Positions 7,459 through 14,641 of a stretch of DNA of 17,445 nt are shown here, one piece after another; position 1 is the first letter of the stretch; each line of letters opens with the position of its first letter. The DNA comes from Oscillospiraceae bacterium (GTDB taxonomy: Bacteria; Bacillota; Clostridia; Oscillospirales; Ruminococcaceae). Both the position numbers and the translations under genes were made by a program. The DNA lies in NCBI GenBank assembly GCA_009776345.1, contig WRLS01000026.1, positions 1 to 17,445 of the forward strand, in the 5' to 3' direction. Under the pieces are notes generated by a model, which was given only the letters and a program-made list of their open reading frames with translations, was not told where the DNA came from and ran no database searches.

Positions 7459-7487
7459 TGGACTTTCGCCGCCAAGTAATATATAAT
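7459..7487 (+). promoter_or_regulatory. Promoter of the enolase-like/gltX/MetRS-like operon
   Basis: -35 TGGACT (7459-7464, four of six), 17-nt spacer and a perfect -10 TATAAT (7482-7487), placed between the repeat block and the ATG at 7536. The leader of about 42 nt holds GGGAGG but is too short for a T-box or riboswitch. The 7401-7458 stretch before it shows nothing recognisable. Confidence 0.6.
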
Positions 7488-7535
7488 AAATATTGGCAAA
7501 ACCAATAACAGGAAAAAACGGGAGGAAGCGTAAAC

Positions 7536-8744
7536 ATGAAAATCACTGATGTAAAAAGCGCGGTTATAGGCAACAACATCGTTATCAGGGTCGTGACAGA
7601 CAAAGGCATAGACGGCTACAGCCAAATCGAAAGCAATAAAGACTATGTTCAGCCGGTGATCCCGCACTTCAAAAGCATGATCCTGGGATGCGACCCGACA
7701 AATGTCGAGGACGTGCTGCGCCGTATGCGCCGCGCAGGCGCGTTCAAGCCCTGGGGGAAAGTGTTCAGCTCTATCGAAATGGCGCTTTGGGATATCGCGG
7801 GAAAAGAGGCGGGGCTGCCTGTATACAAGCTGATGGGCGGCAAAGTACGCGATAAAGTGCGCGTCTACAACGGGAGCTTCAGGGACCCGAACCCGCCCCA
7901 CGCGGTTGCGGACACGCCGGAAAAAATCGGCGAGAACATCCTGCACCTAAACGAAATCCCCGAAGGCTTTACAATAGTTAAAGTCGCTTCGTTCTGGCAT
8001 ACGCCGTATTATAAAGAAGAGGACGCTTACAATACCTATTACCCGGAAAACGCGGGCGGTATGCATATCCGCAGCGGCAGCCTGCTTACCGAAGCGGCGT
8101 TTAATAAAAGCGTAGACTTTGTCGCGCGCATTAAAAAAGTCGTGGGCGACCGTGTCGGGCTTGCGCTGGATATTGGTCCCGGGTTTATGCCGACCGATAT
8201 AATCCGTCTGGCAAAAGCGCTGGAGCCTTACCATCTCCTCTGGCTTGAGGATACAATCGCGGGCGACTACACGCCGTATACCATGGCAAGCGTATACAGG
8301 GATGTCACCGCAAGCACATCCACTCCCATACACACCGGCGAGCAGATTTTCCTGCGCCAGAATTTTATGGACCTGATTGAAACGCGCGCGGTGGATGTTG
8401 TAGGCCCTGACCCCGCTGATGTCGGCGGCATTGCGGAGCTGAAGTGGATCGCCGAATACGCCGACCTGCACGGCATCTTAATGGCGCCGCACGGGACCTT
8501 TGACGGCGTTTTCGGAATGGCGGCGCTTACCCATGTATGCTCGACAATGCCGCAAAACTACATCGCGTATGAATTCCCGGGCATCAACCCCGGCTTCTGG
8601 ATGGATATTGTGGAAGGCGTGCCGGATAATTTCCTGCGTGATGGCCATGTAAAAGTATGGGACAAGCCGGGGATCGGCGTTACCTTCAATATTGCCAAAG
8701 CCGAAAAGCATCTGAGCGCACAGGATAAGGATTTCTTCATGTAA
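7536..8744 (+). CDS. Enolase-superfamily (mandelate racemase/muconate lactonizing type) enzyme
   Basis: Probable sugar-acid dehydratase or related enzyme of 402 residues. It has the N-terminal capping domain (about 1-120, with SSIEMALWDIAGKEAGLPVYKLMGG) and a C-terminal barrel. Metal ligands are D212 (LALDIGPG), E238 (WLEDT) and E269 (HTGEQ); the Asp-His pair of mandelate-racemase-like members is represented by D292 (GPDPADVGGI) and H319 (MAPHG). At the KxK position only one lysine is seen (VKVA, K149), so the second catalytic lysine of racemase/MLE members is absent and a dehydratase-type chemistry is more likely; the substrate is unknown. Shine-Dalgarno GGGAGG at 7520-7525 supports this ATG. 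It is 23 nt upstream of gltX and probably co-transcribed. Confidence 0.85.
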   Translation: MKITDVKSAVIGNNIVIRVVTDKGIDGYSQIESNKDYVQPVIPHFKSMILGCDPTNVEDVLRRMRRAGAFKPWGKVFSSIEMALWDIAGKEAGLPVYKLMGGKVRDKVRVYNGSFRDPNPPHAVADTPEKIGENILHLNEIPEGFTIVKVASFWHTPYYKEEDAYNTYYPENAGGMHIRSGSLLTEAAFNKSVDFVARIKKVVGDRVGLALDIGPGFMPTDIIRLAKALEPYHLLWLEDTIAGDYTPYTMASVYRDVTASTSTPIHTGEQIFLRQNFMDLIETRAVDVVGPDPADVGGIAELKWIAEYADLHGILMAPHGTFDGVFGMAALTHVCSTMPQNYIAYEFPGINPGFWMDIVEGVPDNFLRDGHVKVWDKPGIGVTFNIAKAEKHLSAQDKDFFM

Positions 8745-8767
8745 TCTGTAGATAAAGGGGCTTTAAA

Positions 8768-10420
8768 ATGGACTGCAACGCACTCGCCGAACGCCTGTAC
8801 CCGAATGTAACACTGACGCCGGAGGATTTAGAGGCACGCTACCCGGGGCGCGGTTTGCCTGAAAGCGCGGTGGTGACTCGCGTCGCCCCAAGCCCGACTG
8901 GCTTTATGCATATCGGCAACCTTTTCAGCGCCATGACAGGCGAGCGCCTCGCCCATACAAGCGGCGGCGTGTTTTACCTGCGCATTGAGGACACGGATCA
9001 AAAACGCGCAATCCCCGGCGGGGTCGGGATGATTATAGACGCGTTTGCGCATTACGGGCTGGCGTTCGACGAGGGCGCGTCAAAGGCCGGCGATACGGGA
9101 AGCTACGGCCCCTACCGCCAGCGTGAGCGCGCGGAAATTTACCATGTGTTCGCCAAAAAGCTGGTGGCGGAGGGCAAGGCGTACCTATGCTTTTGCACGG
9201 AGGAAGAGCTTGCCGCAATCCGCGAAAAGCAGTCAGCCGCAAAAGAGGATCAAATCGGCTACTGCGGCGGTTATGCCGTATGCCGCAATCTCAGTGAGGA
9301 TGAAATTGCCGCAAGGCTGGATCGCGGTGAGCCGTATGTCCTGCGCCTTCGGAGCGGCGGCGACCCTGCGCGCCGGGTGAAATTCACCGACCTTGTCAAG
9401 GGCACGATTGAGTTCCCGGAGAACAATCAAGATATCGTGCTGCTGAAATCAGACGGCATCCCGACCTACCACTTCGCCCATGTTGTTGACGACCACCTTA
9501 TGCGCACAACCCATGTTGTCCGCGGCGAGGACTGGTTCCCATCATTCCCGATCCATCATCAGCTTTTCGGAATGATGGGCTGGGAGCTGCCCGAATATAT
9601 CCACACATCCAATATCGTGAAAATGGACGGCGTGTCCAAGCGCAAGCTAAGCAAGCGCAAGGACCCCGAGGCCGCGCTTACATTCTACGATGAACAGGGC
9701 TATCCGGTAGAAGCTCTCAGGGAATATGTCATGACGTTGCTCAACTCAAACTTTGAGGAATGGCGCCTTGCGAACCCGGACGGGCCGCTTGTCAGTTTTC
9801 CCTTCAGCTATAAAAAGATGGGGGTGTCCGGTGCGCTGTTTGACCTTGACAAGCTGGGCGATATTTCAAAGAATGTGATTTCGCGGCTGACAGCAGGGGA
9901 AGCCTTCGCGCTCCTATCAGCTTGGGCAAAGGAGTTTGACCCGCAGTTTTCCGGGCTGTTAGAGCGTGACCCCGAATACGCGGCAGCGATCCTTGCAATC
10001 GGCAGGGGAGGAGAGAAGCCGCGAAAAGACCTCGCCGTGTGGGGCGAAGCCAAGGCATACATGGATTTTTTCTATGACGAGCTTTTTGCCCCGGATTACG
10101 CTTGGCCGGAGCGCGCGTCCGGCGATAACGCAAAGGCAGTCCTCGAAGGATATCTAGACGGGTTTACAGTCCCGGAGGACAGCGCGGTCTGGTTTGATGG
10201 CGTGAAGGCGCTGGCGGAAAATTTAGGCTACGCTTCTAACATGAAGGAATATAAGAAAAACCCCGATGCCTTCAAAGGGAACGTGGGCGACGTCAGCATG
10301 GTTTTGCGCGTGGCGGTAACAGGCCGCCGCAATTCGCCCGACTTGTTTGAGGTTATAAAGCTTTTAGGCGGCTCAAGGACACGACAACGGCTGGAAAAGG
10401 CACTTGAAGCCATATTATAA
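8768..10420 (+). CDS. gltX: Glutamyl-tRNA synthetase GltX
   Basis: Class I aminoacyl-tRNA synthetase that charges tRNA with glutamate for protein synthesis (and possibly tRNA-Gln for amidation). The 550-residue protein has APSPTGFMHIGN with the HIGH-type motif at 48-51 (HIGN), LRIEDTD, the glutamate-binding region, HVVRGEDW, and the KMSKS-type loop KLSKR at 293-297, followed by a C-terminal anticodon-binding part. It starts with about 34 residues before the catalytic fold and is longer than the roughly 470-490 residues of many bacterial GltX. Shine-Dalgarno AAAGGGG at 8754-8760 is well placed. It lies between the enolase-like gene and the MetRS-like gene with gaps of 23 and 32 nt. Whether it is the only GltX in the genome cannot be told. 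Confidence 0.93.
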   Translation: MDCNALAERLYPNVTLTPEDLEARYPGRGLPESAVVTRVAPSPTGFMHIGNLFSAMTGERLAHTSGGVFYLRIEDTDQKRAIPGGVGMIIDAFAHYGLAFDEGASKAGDTGSYGPYRQRERAEIYHVFAKKLVAEGKAYLCFCTEEELAAIREKQSAAKEDQIGYCGGYAVCRNLSEDEIAARLDRGEPYVLRLRSGGDPARRVKFTDLVKGTIEFPENNQDIVLLKSDGIPTYHFAHVVDDHLMRTTHVVRGEDWFPSFPIHHQLFGMMGWELPEYIHTSNIVKMDGVSKRKLSKRKDPEAALTFYDEQGYPVEALREYVMTLLNSNFEEWRLANPDGPLVSFPFSYKKMGVSGALFDLDKLGDISKNVISRLTAGEAFALLSAWAKEFDPQFSGLLERDPEYAAAILAIGRGGEKPRKDLAVWGEAKAYMDFFYDELFAPDYAWPERASGDNAKAVLEGYLDGFTVPEDSAVWFDGVKALAENLGYASNMKEYKKNPDAFKGNVGDVSMVLRVAVTGRRNSPDLFEVIKLLGGSRTRQRLEKALEAIL

Positions 10421-10452
10421 CCAACAACAAGATTGGCGAGAGGATGGTCCCT

Positions 10453-12471
10453 ATGAAAAATTGTGTTCTTGATAATGATATATTAAACAGCCGCCCCAAA
10501 CTGCCAAAACGGGCAGTGATTACAAGCGGTATGCCATATGGCAGTAAAGAGCTTCATTTTGGGCATATCGGGCTGCCGTTTATTCAGTCCGATGCTTTCG
10601 CGCGTTTTCTGCGCGACCGGATCGGCGCGGAAAATGTTGTTTATGTTTCCGGCACAGATTGCTATGGTTCGCCCGCTATAGTGGAGCATCGCCGCAAAAT
10701 AGAGGATGGCGCGTTCTCCGGCACGCTTGAGGAGTTCTGTATTATGAACCACGAAAAGCAGCGGGAATGTCTGGACAAATACATGATATCCTTAAATCTT
10801 TATGCCGCCTCGGCATTCGGCGATGCAAAGGAAATCCATGAGAGCGTTTCCGCGGAGTTTTTCAGTACCCTATATAAAAACGGGCATCTGCGAAAAATCA
10901 CAACATCCCAGTTTTACGACACGGAAAAACAGGCCTTCCTAAACGGGCGGCAGGTGGTGGGGCGCTGCCCTATCCAAGGCTGTAAAGGCGAAAAAGCTTA
11001 CGCGGACGAATGTGATATGGGCCACCAGTACACGCCTTCTGAGCTGATCGCGCCCAAAAGCGTACTCTCCGGCAATGTCCCGGAAATGCGGGACGTCACA
11101 AACTGGTACTTCGATCTGCCGAAATTCCGCGGCCTTATCGGCGAATGGAATGACCGGCTGCGCGAGAATCCCGATGTGCGCAAATTTATCGTCAGCACGA
11201 TCGACGAGTTCCTCAAAGCGCCTGTTATCTACGTGAAAAACGAGGACTTAGAAGTTTATGAGGGGCTAAAAAGCTCCATGCCTCATCATAGCTTTGAAGA
11301 GGGCAAAACGTCTTTCACGCTGGCCTTTGATAAACTCGAAGAGCGGGACAAGGCTTGCAAACTCCTGACAGGCGCTTCCGTCCGCTACCGGACAGGCAAG
11401 ACTTTGGTGCCCTTCCGCTTAACAGGGAATGTAGAATGGGGCGTACCTGTGCCGGAGCTTGCGGGCGAGGATACATCCGGGCTGACCTTCTGGGTATGGC
11501 CGGAATCGCTGTGGGCGCCGATTTCCTTTACCCAAACCTATCTGAAAAGCCTGGGCAAAGACGACAGCGAATGGAAAAACTGGTGGTGCGACCCGGACAG
11601 CACGGTCTATCAGTTCATCGGCGCGGACTGCATTTCCTTCTACGGTCCGGCGGAGGCCGGGATGTGGATGGGGATGCAAAGTGAAAACCCCGTCTCCGGC
11701 CCGCCTTCGGGCAAGCTTAACCTGCCGTATCTTGTAGCGGGCAACCATGTCCTTTTCCTGGATAAAAAGGCAAGCAGCAGCGGCTCGGTCAAGCCGCCGA
11801 TGGCCATGGAGCTTTTGGATTATTACACCCCGGAACAGCTCCGCGCGCACTTTCTGGGTTTAGGGCTGGGGATAAAAAGCGTCAGCTTCCGTCCAAAACC
11901 GCTTGACCCCAACCCAAAGCCCGGCGAAGACCCCGCCTTAAAAGAAGGCAACCTGCTCACAAATGTGTTCAACCGCGTGGCGCGCTCCTGTTTCTACACG
12001 GCGCAGACATATTTCGGCGGCTTGCTGCCGAACGGGGATGTAGACCGGGATATCTTGACAGAAGCGCAGAAAACCGTAATCGAGTACGAGAAATATATCT
12101 GCGCCCACGAATTCCACTCTGTCATGAGCTTGATGGACGTCTATATCCGTGGCATCAACAAATACTGGGCGGCAAACATGAAACAGGCGGATGCCCAAAA
12201 CGATGGCGACCTGCGCAAACAGGTGCTGGTCAACGCGTTCCATATGCTGCGCACCGCCGCCGTACTCGTGCATCCAATCGCGCCGCTTGGCACGGAAATG
12301 ATTCGGGAGTATCTGGGCTTTGAAGAGGACTTCTGGGATTGGGCGCGGATCTTTGAAACCGTATATGATTTTATGCCGGACAGGGAAAACCATCGGCTCA
12401 AAACGCTGGAACCGCGCGTGGATTTTTTCAGCAAGCATCCCGCGCAGTTTGTTCCCTCAGTGCCTAAATAG
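10453..12471 (+). CDS. Divergent methionyl-tRNA-synthetase-like class I tRNA ligase
   Basis: The 672 residues follow the MetRS plan: HIGH motif HFGH (35-38), a connective zinc knuckle (C172, C177, C187, H191), YTPSELIAPKSVLSG, VEWGVPVPE (327-335), QFIGAD (387-392) and a helical C-terminal domain with the MetRS-like stretch LVHPIAPLGTEMIREYLG. Many key sites differ from standard MetRS: GTDEHG reads GTDCYG (67-72); the DAPIGY pocket reads PESLWA (350-355); the His after QFIGxD is Tyr; KMSKS reads KASSS (439-443); the Pro-Trp after the anticodon-domain NKY (569-571) is not seen; about 65 residues (258-325) are inserted before VEWG. There is no C-terminal Trbp111 domain. ATG 10453 has GAGAGG 9 nt upstream; ATG 10444 directly abuts it. 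Substrate and activity are uncertain. Confidence 0.8.
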   Translation: MKNCVLDNDILNSRPKLPKRAVITSGMPYGSKELHFGHIGLPFIQSDAFARFLRDRIGAENVVYVSGTDCYGSPAIVEHRRKIEDGAFSGTLEEFCIMNHEKQRECLDKYMISLNLYAASAFGDAKEIHESVSAEFFSTLYKNGHLRKITTSQFYDTEKQAFLNGRQVVGRCPIQGCKGEKAYADECDMGHQYTPSELIAPKSVLSGNVPEMRDVTNWYFDLPKFRGLIGEWNDRLRENPDVRKFIVSTIDEFLKAPVIYVKNEDLEVYEGLKSSMPHHSFEEGKTSFTLAFDKLEERDKACKLLTGASVRYRTGKTLVPFRLTGNVEWGVPVPELAGEDTSGLTFWVWPESLWAPISFTQTYLKSLGKDDSEWKNWWCDPDSTVYQFIGADCISFYGPAEAGMWMGMQSENPVSGPPSGKLNLPYLVAGNHVLFLDKKASSSGSVKPPMAMELLDYYTPEQLRAHFLGLGLGIKSVSFRPKPLDPNPKPGEDPALKEGNLLTNVFNRVARSCFYTAQTYFGGLLPNGDVDRDILTEAQKTVIEYEKYICAHEFHSVMSLMDVYIRGINKYWAANMKQADAQNDGDLRKQVLVNAFHMLRTAAVLVHPIAPLGTEMIREYLGFEEDFWDWARIFETVYDFMPDRENHRLKTLEPRVDFFSKHPAQFVPSVPK

Positions 12472-12514
12472 CAAAGCCGGGAGCTGCAAAAATGCCGATT
12501 GATTGAAATCACCC

Positions 12515-12553
12515 CCGCCGTGAACGGTTTGACCCGTTTGCGGCGGTTTTTTT
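12515..12553 (+). terminator. Rho-independent terminator of the gltX operon
   Basis: Stem CCGCCGTGAACGG (12515-12527) with CCGTTTGCGGCGG (12534-12546), 13 bp including two G-T wobbles, 6-nt loop TTTGAC, then seven T residues (12547-12553). It separates the tRNA-ligase genes from the GntR/ABC operon. Confidence 0.93.
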
Positions 12554-12579
12554 GTATAAAAGTTTTTTTTATTCACCTA

Positions 12580-12608
12580 TTGACAATACCGAAAATATCG
12601 CTTATACT
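12580..12608 (+). promoter_or_regulatory. Sigma-A promoter of the GntR/ABC-2 operon
   Basis: Perfect -35 TTGACA (12580-12585), 17-nt spacer, -10 TATACT (12603-12608). T-rich runs upstream (12547-12553 and 12563-12570) could serve as an UP element. Start of transcription is expected near 12615, inside the operator-like palindrome. Confidence 0.88.
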
Positions 12609-12617
12609 GTATATAGT
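12606..12617. promoter_or_regulatory. Operator-like palindrome over the -10/+1 of the GntR operon
   Basis: ACTGTATATAGT is palindromic at 10 of 12 positions and overlaps the end of the -10 box and the likely start site. A repressor bound here would block polymerase. YtrA-type regulators commonly repress their own operon, so the GntR protein encoded next is the natural candidate; this pairing is inferred. Confidence 0.5.
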
Positions 12618-12641
12618 GTTATTATTTTGGGAGGTGAAACA

Positions 12642-13022
12642 TTGAAAATTATCGTGTCAAACCGCTTCGGCGTCCCGATTTACGAGCAGATAAAGGAGCA
12701 AGTCAAAGCGGCGATTTTCTCCGGCGAATTGCAAGAGGACGATATGCTCCCATCAATCCGGCAGCTTGCGCGGGATTTGAAAATCAGCGTCATCACAACG
12801 ACACGGGCGTACAGCGACTTGGAACAGGAGGGCTTTATTGCGACAGTACAGGGTAAAGGGTGTTTCGTCCTGCCGCGCAATACAGAACTGGCAAGAGAAA
12901 ACGCAATGCACAAAATGGAGGACGGGCTTAGCATCGCAATCACCGCCGCGAAAGCGGAGAACATCAACAAAGAGGAAATAATAGAGCGGTTGAATCTGCT
13001 ATGGGAGGATGAATATGAATAA
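12642..13022 (+). CDS. YtrA-type GntR-family transcriptional repressor
   Basis: Short GntR regulator of 126 residues. The N-terminal winged helix runs over about 1-75 (VPIYEQIKEQVKAAIFSGEL, LPSIRQLARDLKIS, TTRAYSDLEQEGFI, then GKGCFVL), followed by a short helical tail of about 45 residues, the layout of the YtrA subfamily, which senses envelope stress or antibiotics in several Bacillota. The start is TTG at 12642: GGGAGGTG (12629-12636) is ideally spaced and family similarity begins at KIIVSNRFGVPIYEQ; an ATG at 12552 lies upstream of the promoter and cannot be used. It overlaps the ABC ATPase gene by 8 nt, so regulator and transporter are co-expressed. Confidence 0.88.
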   Translation: MKIIVSNRFGVPIYEQIKEQVKAAIFSGELQEDDMLPSIRQLARDLKISVITTTRAYSDLEQEGFIATVQGKGCFVLPRNTELARENAMHKMEDGLSIAITAAKAENINKEEIIERLNLLWEDEYE

Positions 13023-13869
13023 TATCTTGGAACTGCGCGGGCTGTGCAAGGAATATGGCTCGTTTAAGCTGAGGGATGTGTCCTTTAACGTGCCGTGCGG
13101 CTACATCATGGGCTTCATCGGGCCGAACGGCGCGGGGAAAACGACTACTCTGAAAATCGCCATGAACATCACGAAACGAGATTCCGGCAGCGTCGGTATT
13201 TTCGGCAGTGAAAACGTTCTTGAACATAACTCAGATATTGGCATCGTGATGGACACGCCCATGTATGTTGACGATTGGACGATTGGCGACGTGGAGAGAG
13301 CCGTATCGCCGTTTTACAAAGAGTGGGACAAAGGGCTTTTTGCGGGCTATATAGGGCGTTTCGGGCTTGACCGGAAAAAGAAAGTCAAAGAGCTGTCCCG
13401 TGGCATGAAGGTAAAGCTGCAAATCGCTGCCGCTTTGTCGCACCATGCGAAACTGCTAATCCTTGACGAACCGACGAGCGGGCTTGACCCGGTGGCGCGC
13501 GACGAAATCTGCGACTTACTTCGAGAGTTTGTGTCCGATGAAAATAAGAGCGTTTTGTTTTCCACGCACATCACATCAGACCTCGAAAAAACCGCTGACT
13601 ACATTACATTCATTCTAAACGGCAGTATTGTTTTCACGGGCGCGAAAGACGATTTGCTCGAAAAATATGCCCGCGTTACAGGCGGTTTGTCCGATATAAA
13701 CACGGAGCAGAAGAAGCTCGTAATAGGCTATCGGGAACACGGCACAGGCTCTGAGGGTATGGTCGAAACCGCGAACATCGGCAAACTGCCGAAAGATATT
13801 CTGACCGAAGAAATCAGCTTGGATGAAATTATCATCTTTATGAACAAGGGGGCTAAAATCAATGAGTAA
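13015..13869 (+). CDS. ABC transporter ATP-binding protein (ABC-2 exporter type)
   Basis: Nucleotide-binding subunit of 284 residues partnering the permease encoded next. Walker A GPNGAGKTT (36-44), signature LSRGMKVKLQ (128-137, with SRGM in place of the usual SGGQ), Walker B LLILDEPTSGLDP (147-159) and H-loop STHITSD. This wording is common in YtrB/CcmA-like ATPases of ABC-2 exporters. The Q-loop region (about 74-90) has no evident glutamine (IGIVMDTPMYVDDWT). ATG 13015 is chosen since GGGAGG (13003-13008) is 6 nt upstream; the ATG at 13009 directly abuts it. Overlaps of 8 nt at both ends indicate coupled translation. Substrate unknown; export or immunity/stress functions are usual for such operons. 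Confidence 0.9.
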   Translation: MNNILELRGLCKEYGSFKLRDVSFNVPCGYIMGFIGPNGAGKTTTLKIAMNITKRDSGSVGIFGSENVLEHNSDIGIVMDTPMYVDDWTIGDVERAVSPFYKEWDKGLFAGYIGRFGLDRKKKVKELSRGMKVKLQIAAALSHHAKLLILDEPTSGLDPVARDEICDLLREFVSDENKSVLFSTHITSDLEKTADYITFILNGSIVFTGAKDDLLEKYARVTGGLSDINTEQKKLVIGYREHGTGSEGMVETANIGKLPKDILTEEISLDEIIIFMNKGAKINE

Positions 13870-14551
13870 ATTAAAATCGTTTGTCGGGCTGGATTTTGTC
13901 ACCGTCAGGCCATATTTTACGGTTAAAAGCCTGTTAATGTACGCGGCGGTTGCGGTGTTTATGTCTATCATATCCGGCAGTATCGCGTCCGGCGCGATGA
14001 TTGGTGTAATGTACGGTATGATGTTCATGGGCTACCCGTTCGTACTCGGAGAAAAAGGCAATCTTGACGCGCTTTATACGACGCTCTCACTCGACAGAAA
14101 GACGGTAGTGACAGGAAGATATATATTTACACTTACGATAAATCTGTGTGCTATTACAGCGGCCTTTGCGCTTTCGGCAATTGGTGTAATGTTAGCTTCG
14201 TTCATATTAGGCTCTCCCGAATATGGGGAAATCACCGCCGAGGCTTTGTGGCTCCTCGTCGCCGTTGCCGCTGCTTTTTTCGTCATGCAATCGCTGCTGC
14301 TCCCGGTGTATTTCAAACTTGGCTATACGAAAGCTAAATTCTTCACAATAGTCCCTTTAATTGCGCTGATGGCGGGCTATGCCGCGGTTTCAGCTTTCGC
14401 AAAAGACAGCGGAATCATAAGCGGGATTATTGAATCTATCAGCGCAATAAACAGCGGCTTGTTTGCTGTTTTCGCGGTCTTGGCATTGTGCTTTGTGGTT
14501 TTTATTTCGTACCGGCTATCGCTTGCCTTTTATATGAAACGGGAGTTTTAG
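13862..14551 (+). CDS. ABC-2-type transporter permease subunit
   Basis: Integral membrane protein of 229 residues with about six hydrophobic segments (roughly 22-40, 42-62, 86-116, 127-149, 161-180, 198-217) and the soluble loop after helix 2, GEKGNLDALYTTLSLDRKTVV (around 63-83), typical of the small ABC-2 permeases found next to YtrA-type regulators. It forms the channel for the ATPase encoded upstream, whose stop it overlaps by 8 nt. AAGGGGG lies before the start. No convincing terminator follows: a 6-bp arm pair (14550-14555, 14569-14574) has no T-run, so read-through into the next gene is possible. Confidence 0.86.
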   Translation: MSKLKSFVGLDFVTVRPYFTVKSLLMYAAVAVFMSIISGSIASGAMIGVMYGMMFMGYPFVLGEKGNLDALYTTLSLDRKTVVTGRYIFTLTINLCAITAAFALSAIGVMLASFILGSPEYGEITAEALWLLVAVAAAFFVMQSLLLPVYFKLGYTKAKFFTIVPLIALMAGYAAVSAFAKDSGIISGIIESISAINSGLFAVFAVLALCFVVFISYRLSLAFYMKREF

Positions 14552-14610
14552 CAGGCTTTAACGGCACACCTGCTATTCCCCCGGTTTAGATTTCCAAAAA
14601 TAGGACGATA

Positions 14611-14616
14611 TATAAT
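14611..14616 (+). promoter_or_regulatory. Possible -10 element before the HExxH gene
   Basis: A perfect TATAAT sits 26 nt before the ATG at 14642 in an AT-rich gap, but no good -35 is found at 16-18 nt spacing (AGATTT at 17 nt). It could be a weak or activator-dependent promoter, or chance in ATATATAAT-rich DNA. Confidence 0.3.
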
Positions 14617-14641
14617 ATATACTCAGCTTCGGGAGGGGAAT

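Noticed and set aside
7145..7486. A 113-codon open frame on the + strand through the repeat block
   Set aside because: It is formed by translating the palindromic repeats; Cys/Arg-rich, no ribosome-binding site, and ends before the operon promoter.
7488..7535. T-box or other riboswitch before the tRNA-ligase operon
   Set aside because: The leader is only about 48 nt after the -10 and holds no terminator/antiterminator pair or T-box sequence.
7413..7946. A 177-codon open frame on the - strand
   Set aside because: Antisense to the start of the enolase-like gene and across its promoter; no recognisable domain.
12472..12514. Small gene after the MetRS-like gene
   Set aside because: A short continuation frame enters the terminator; no start signal or similarity.
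14550..14574. Terminator after the ABC-2 permease gene
   Set aside because: Only a 6-bp stem with a 13-nt loop and no T-run; too weak to call.
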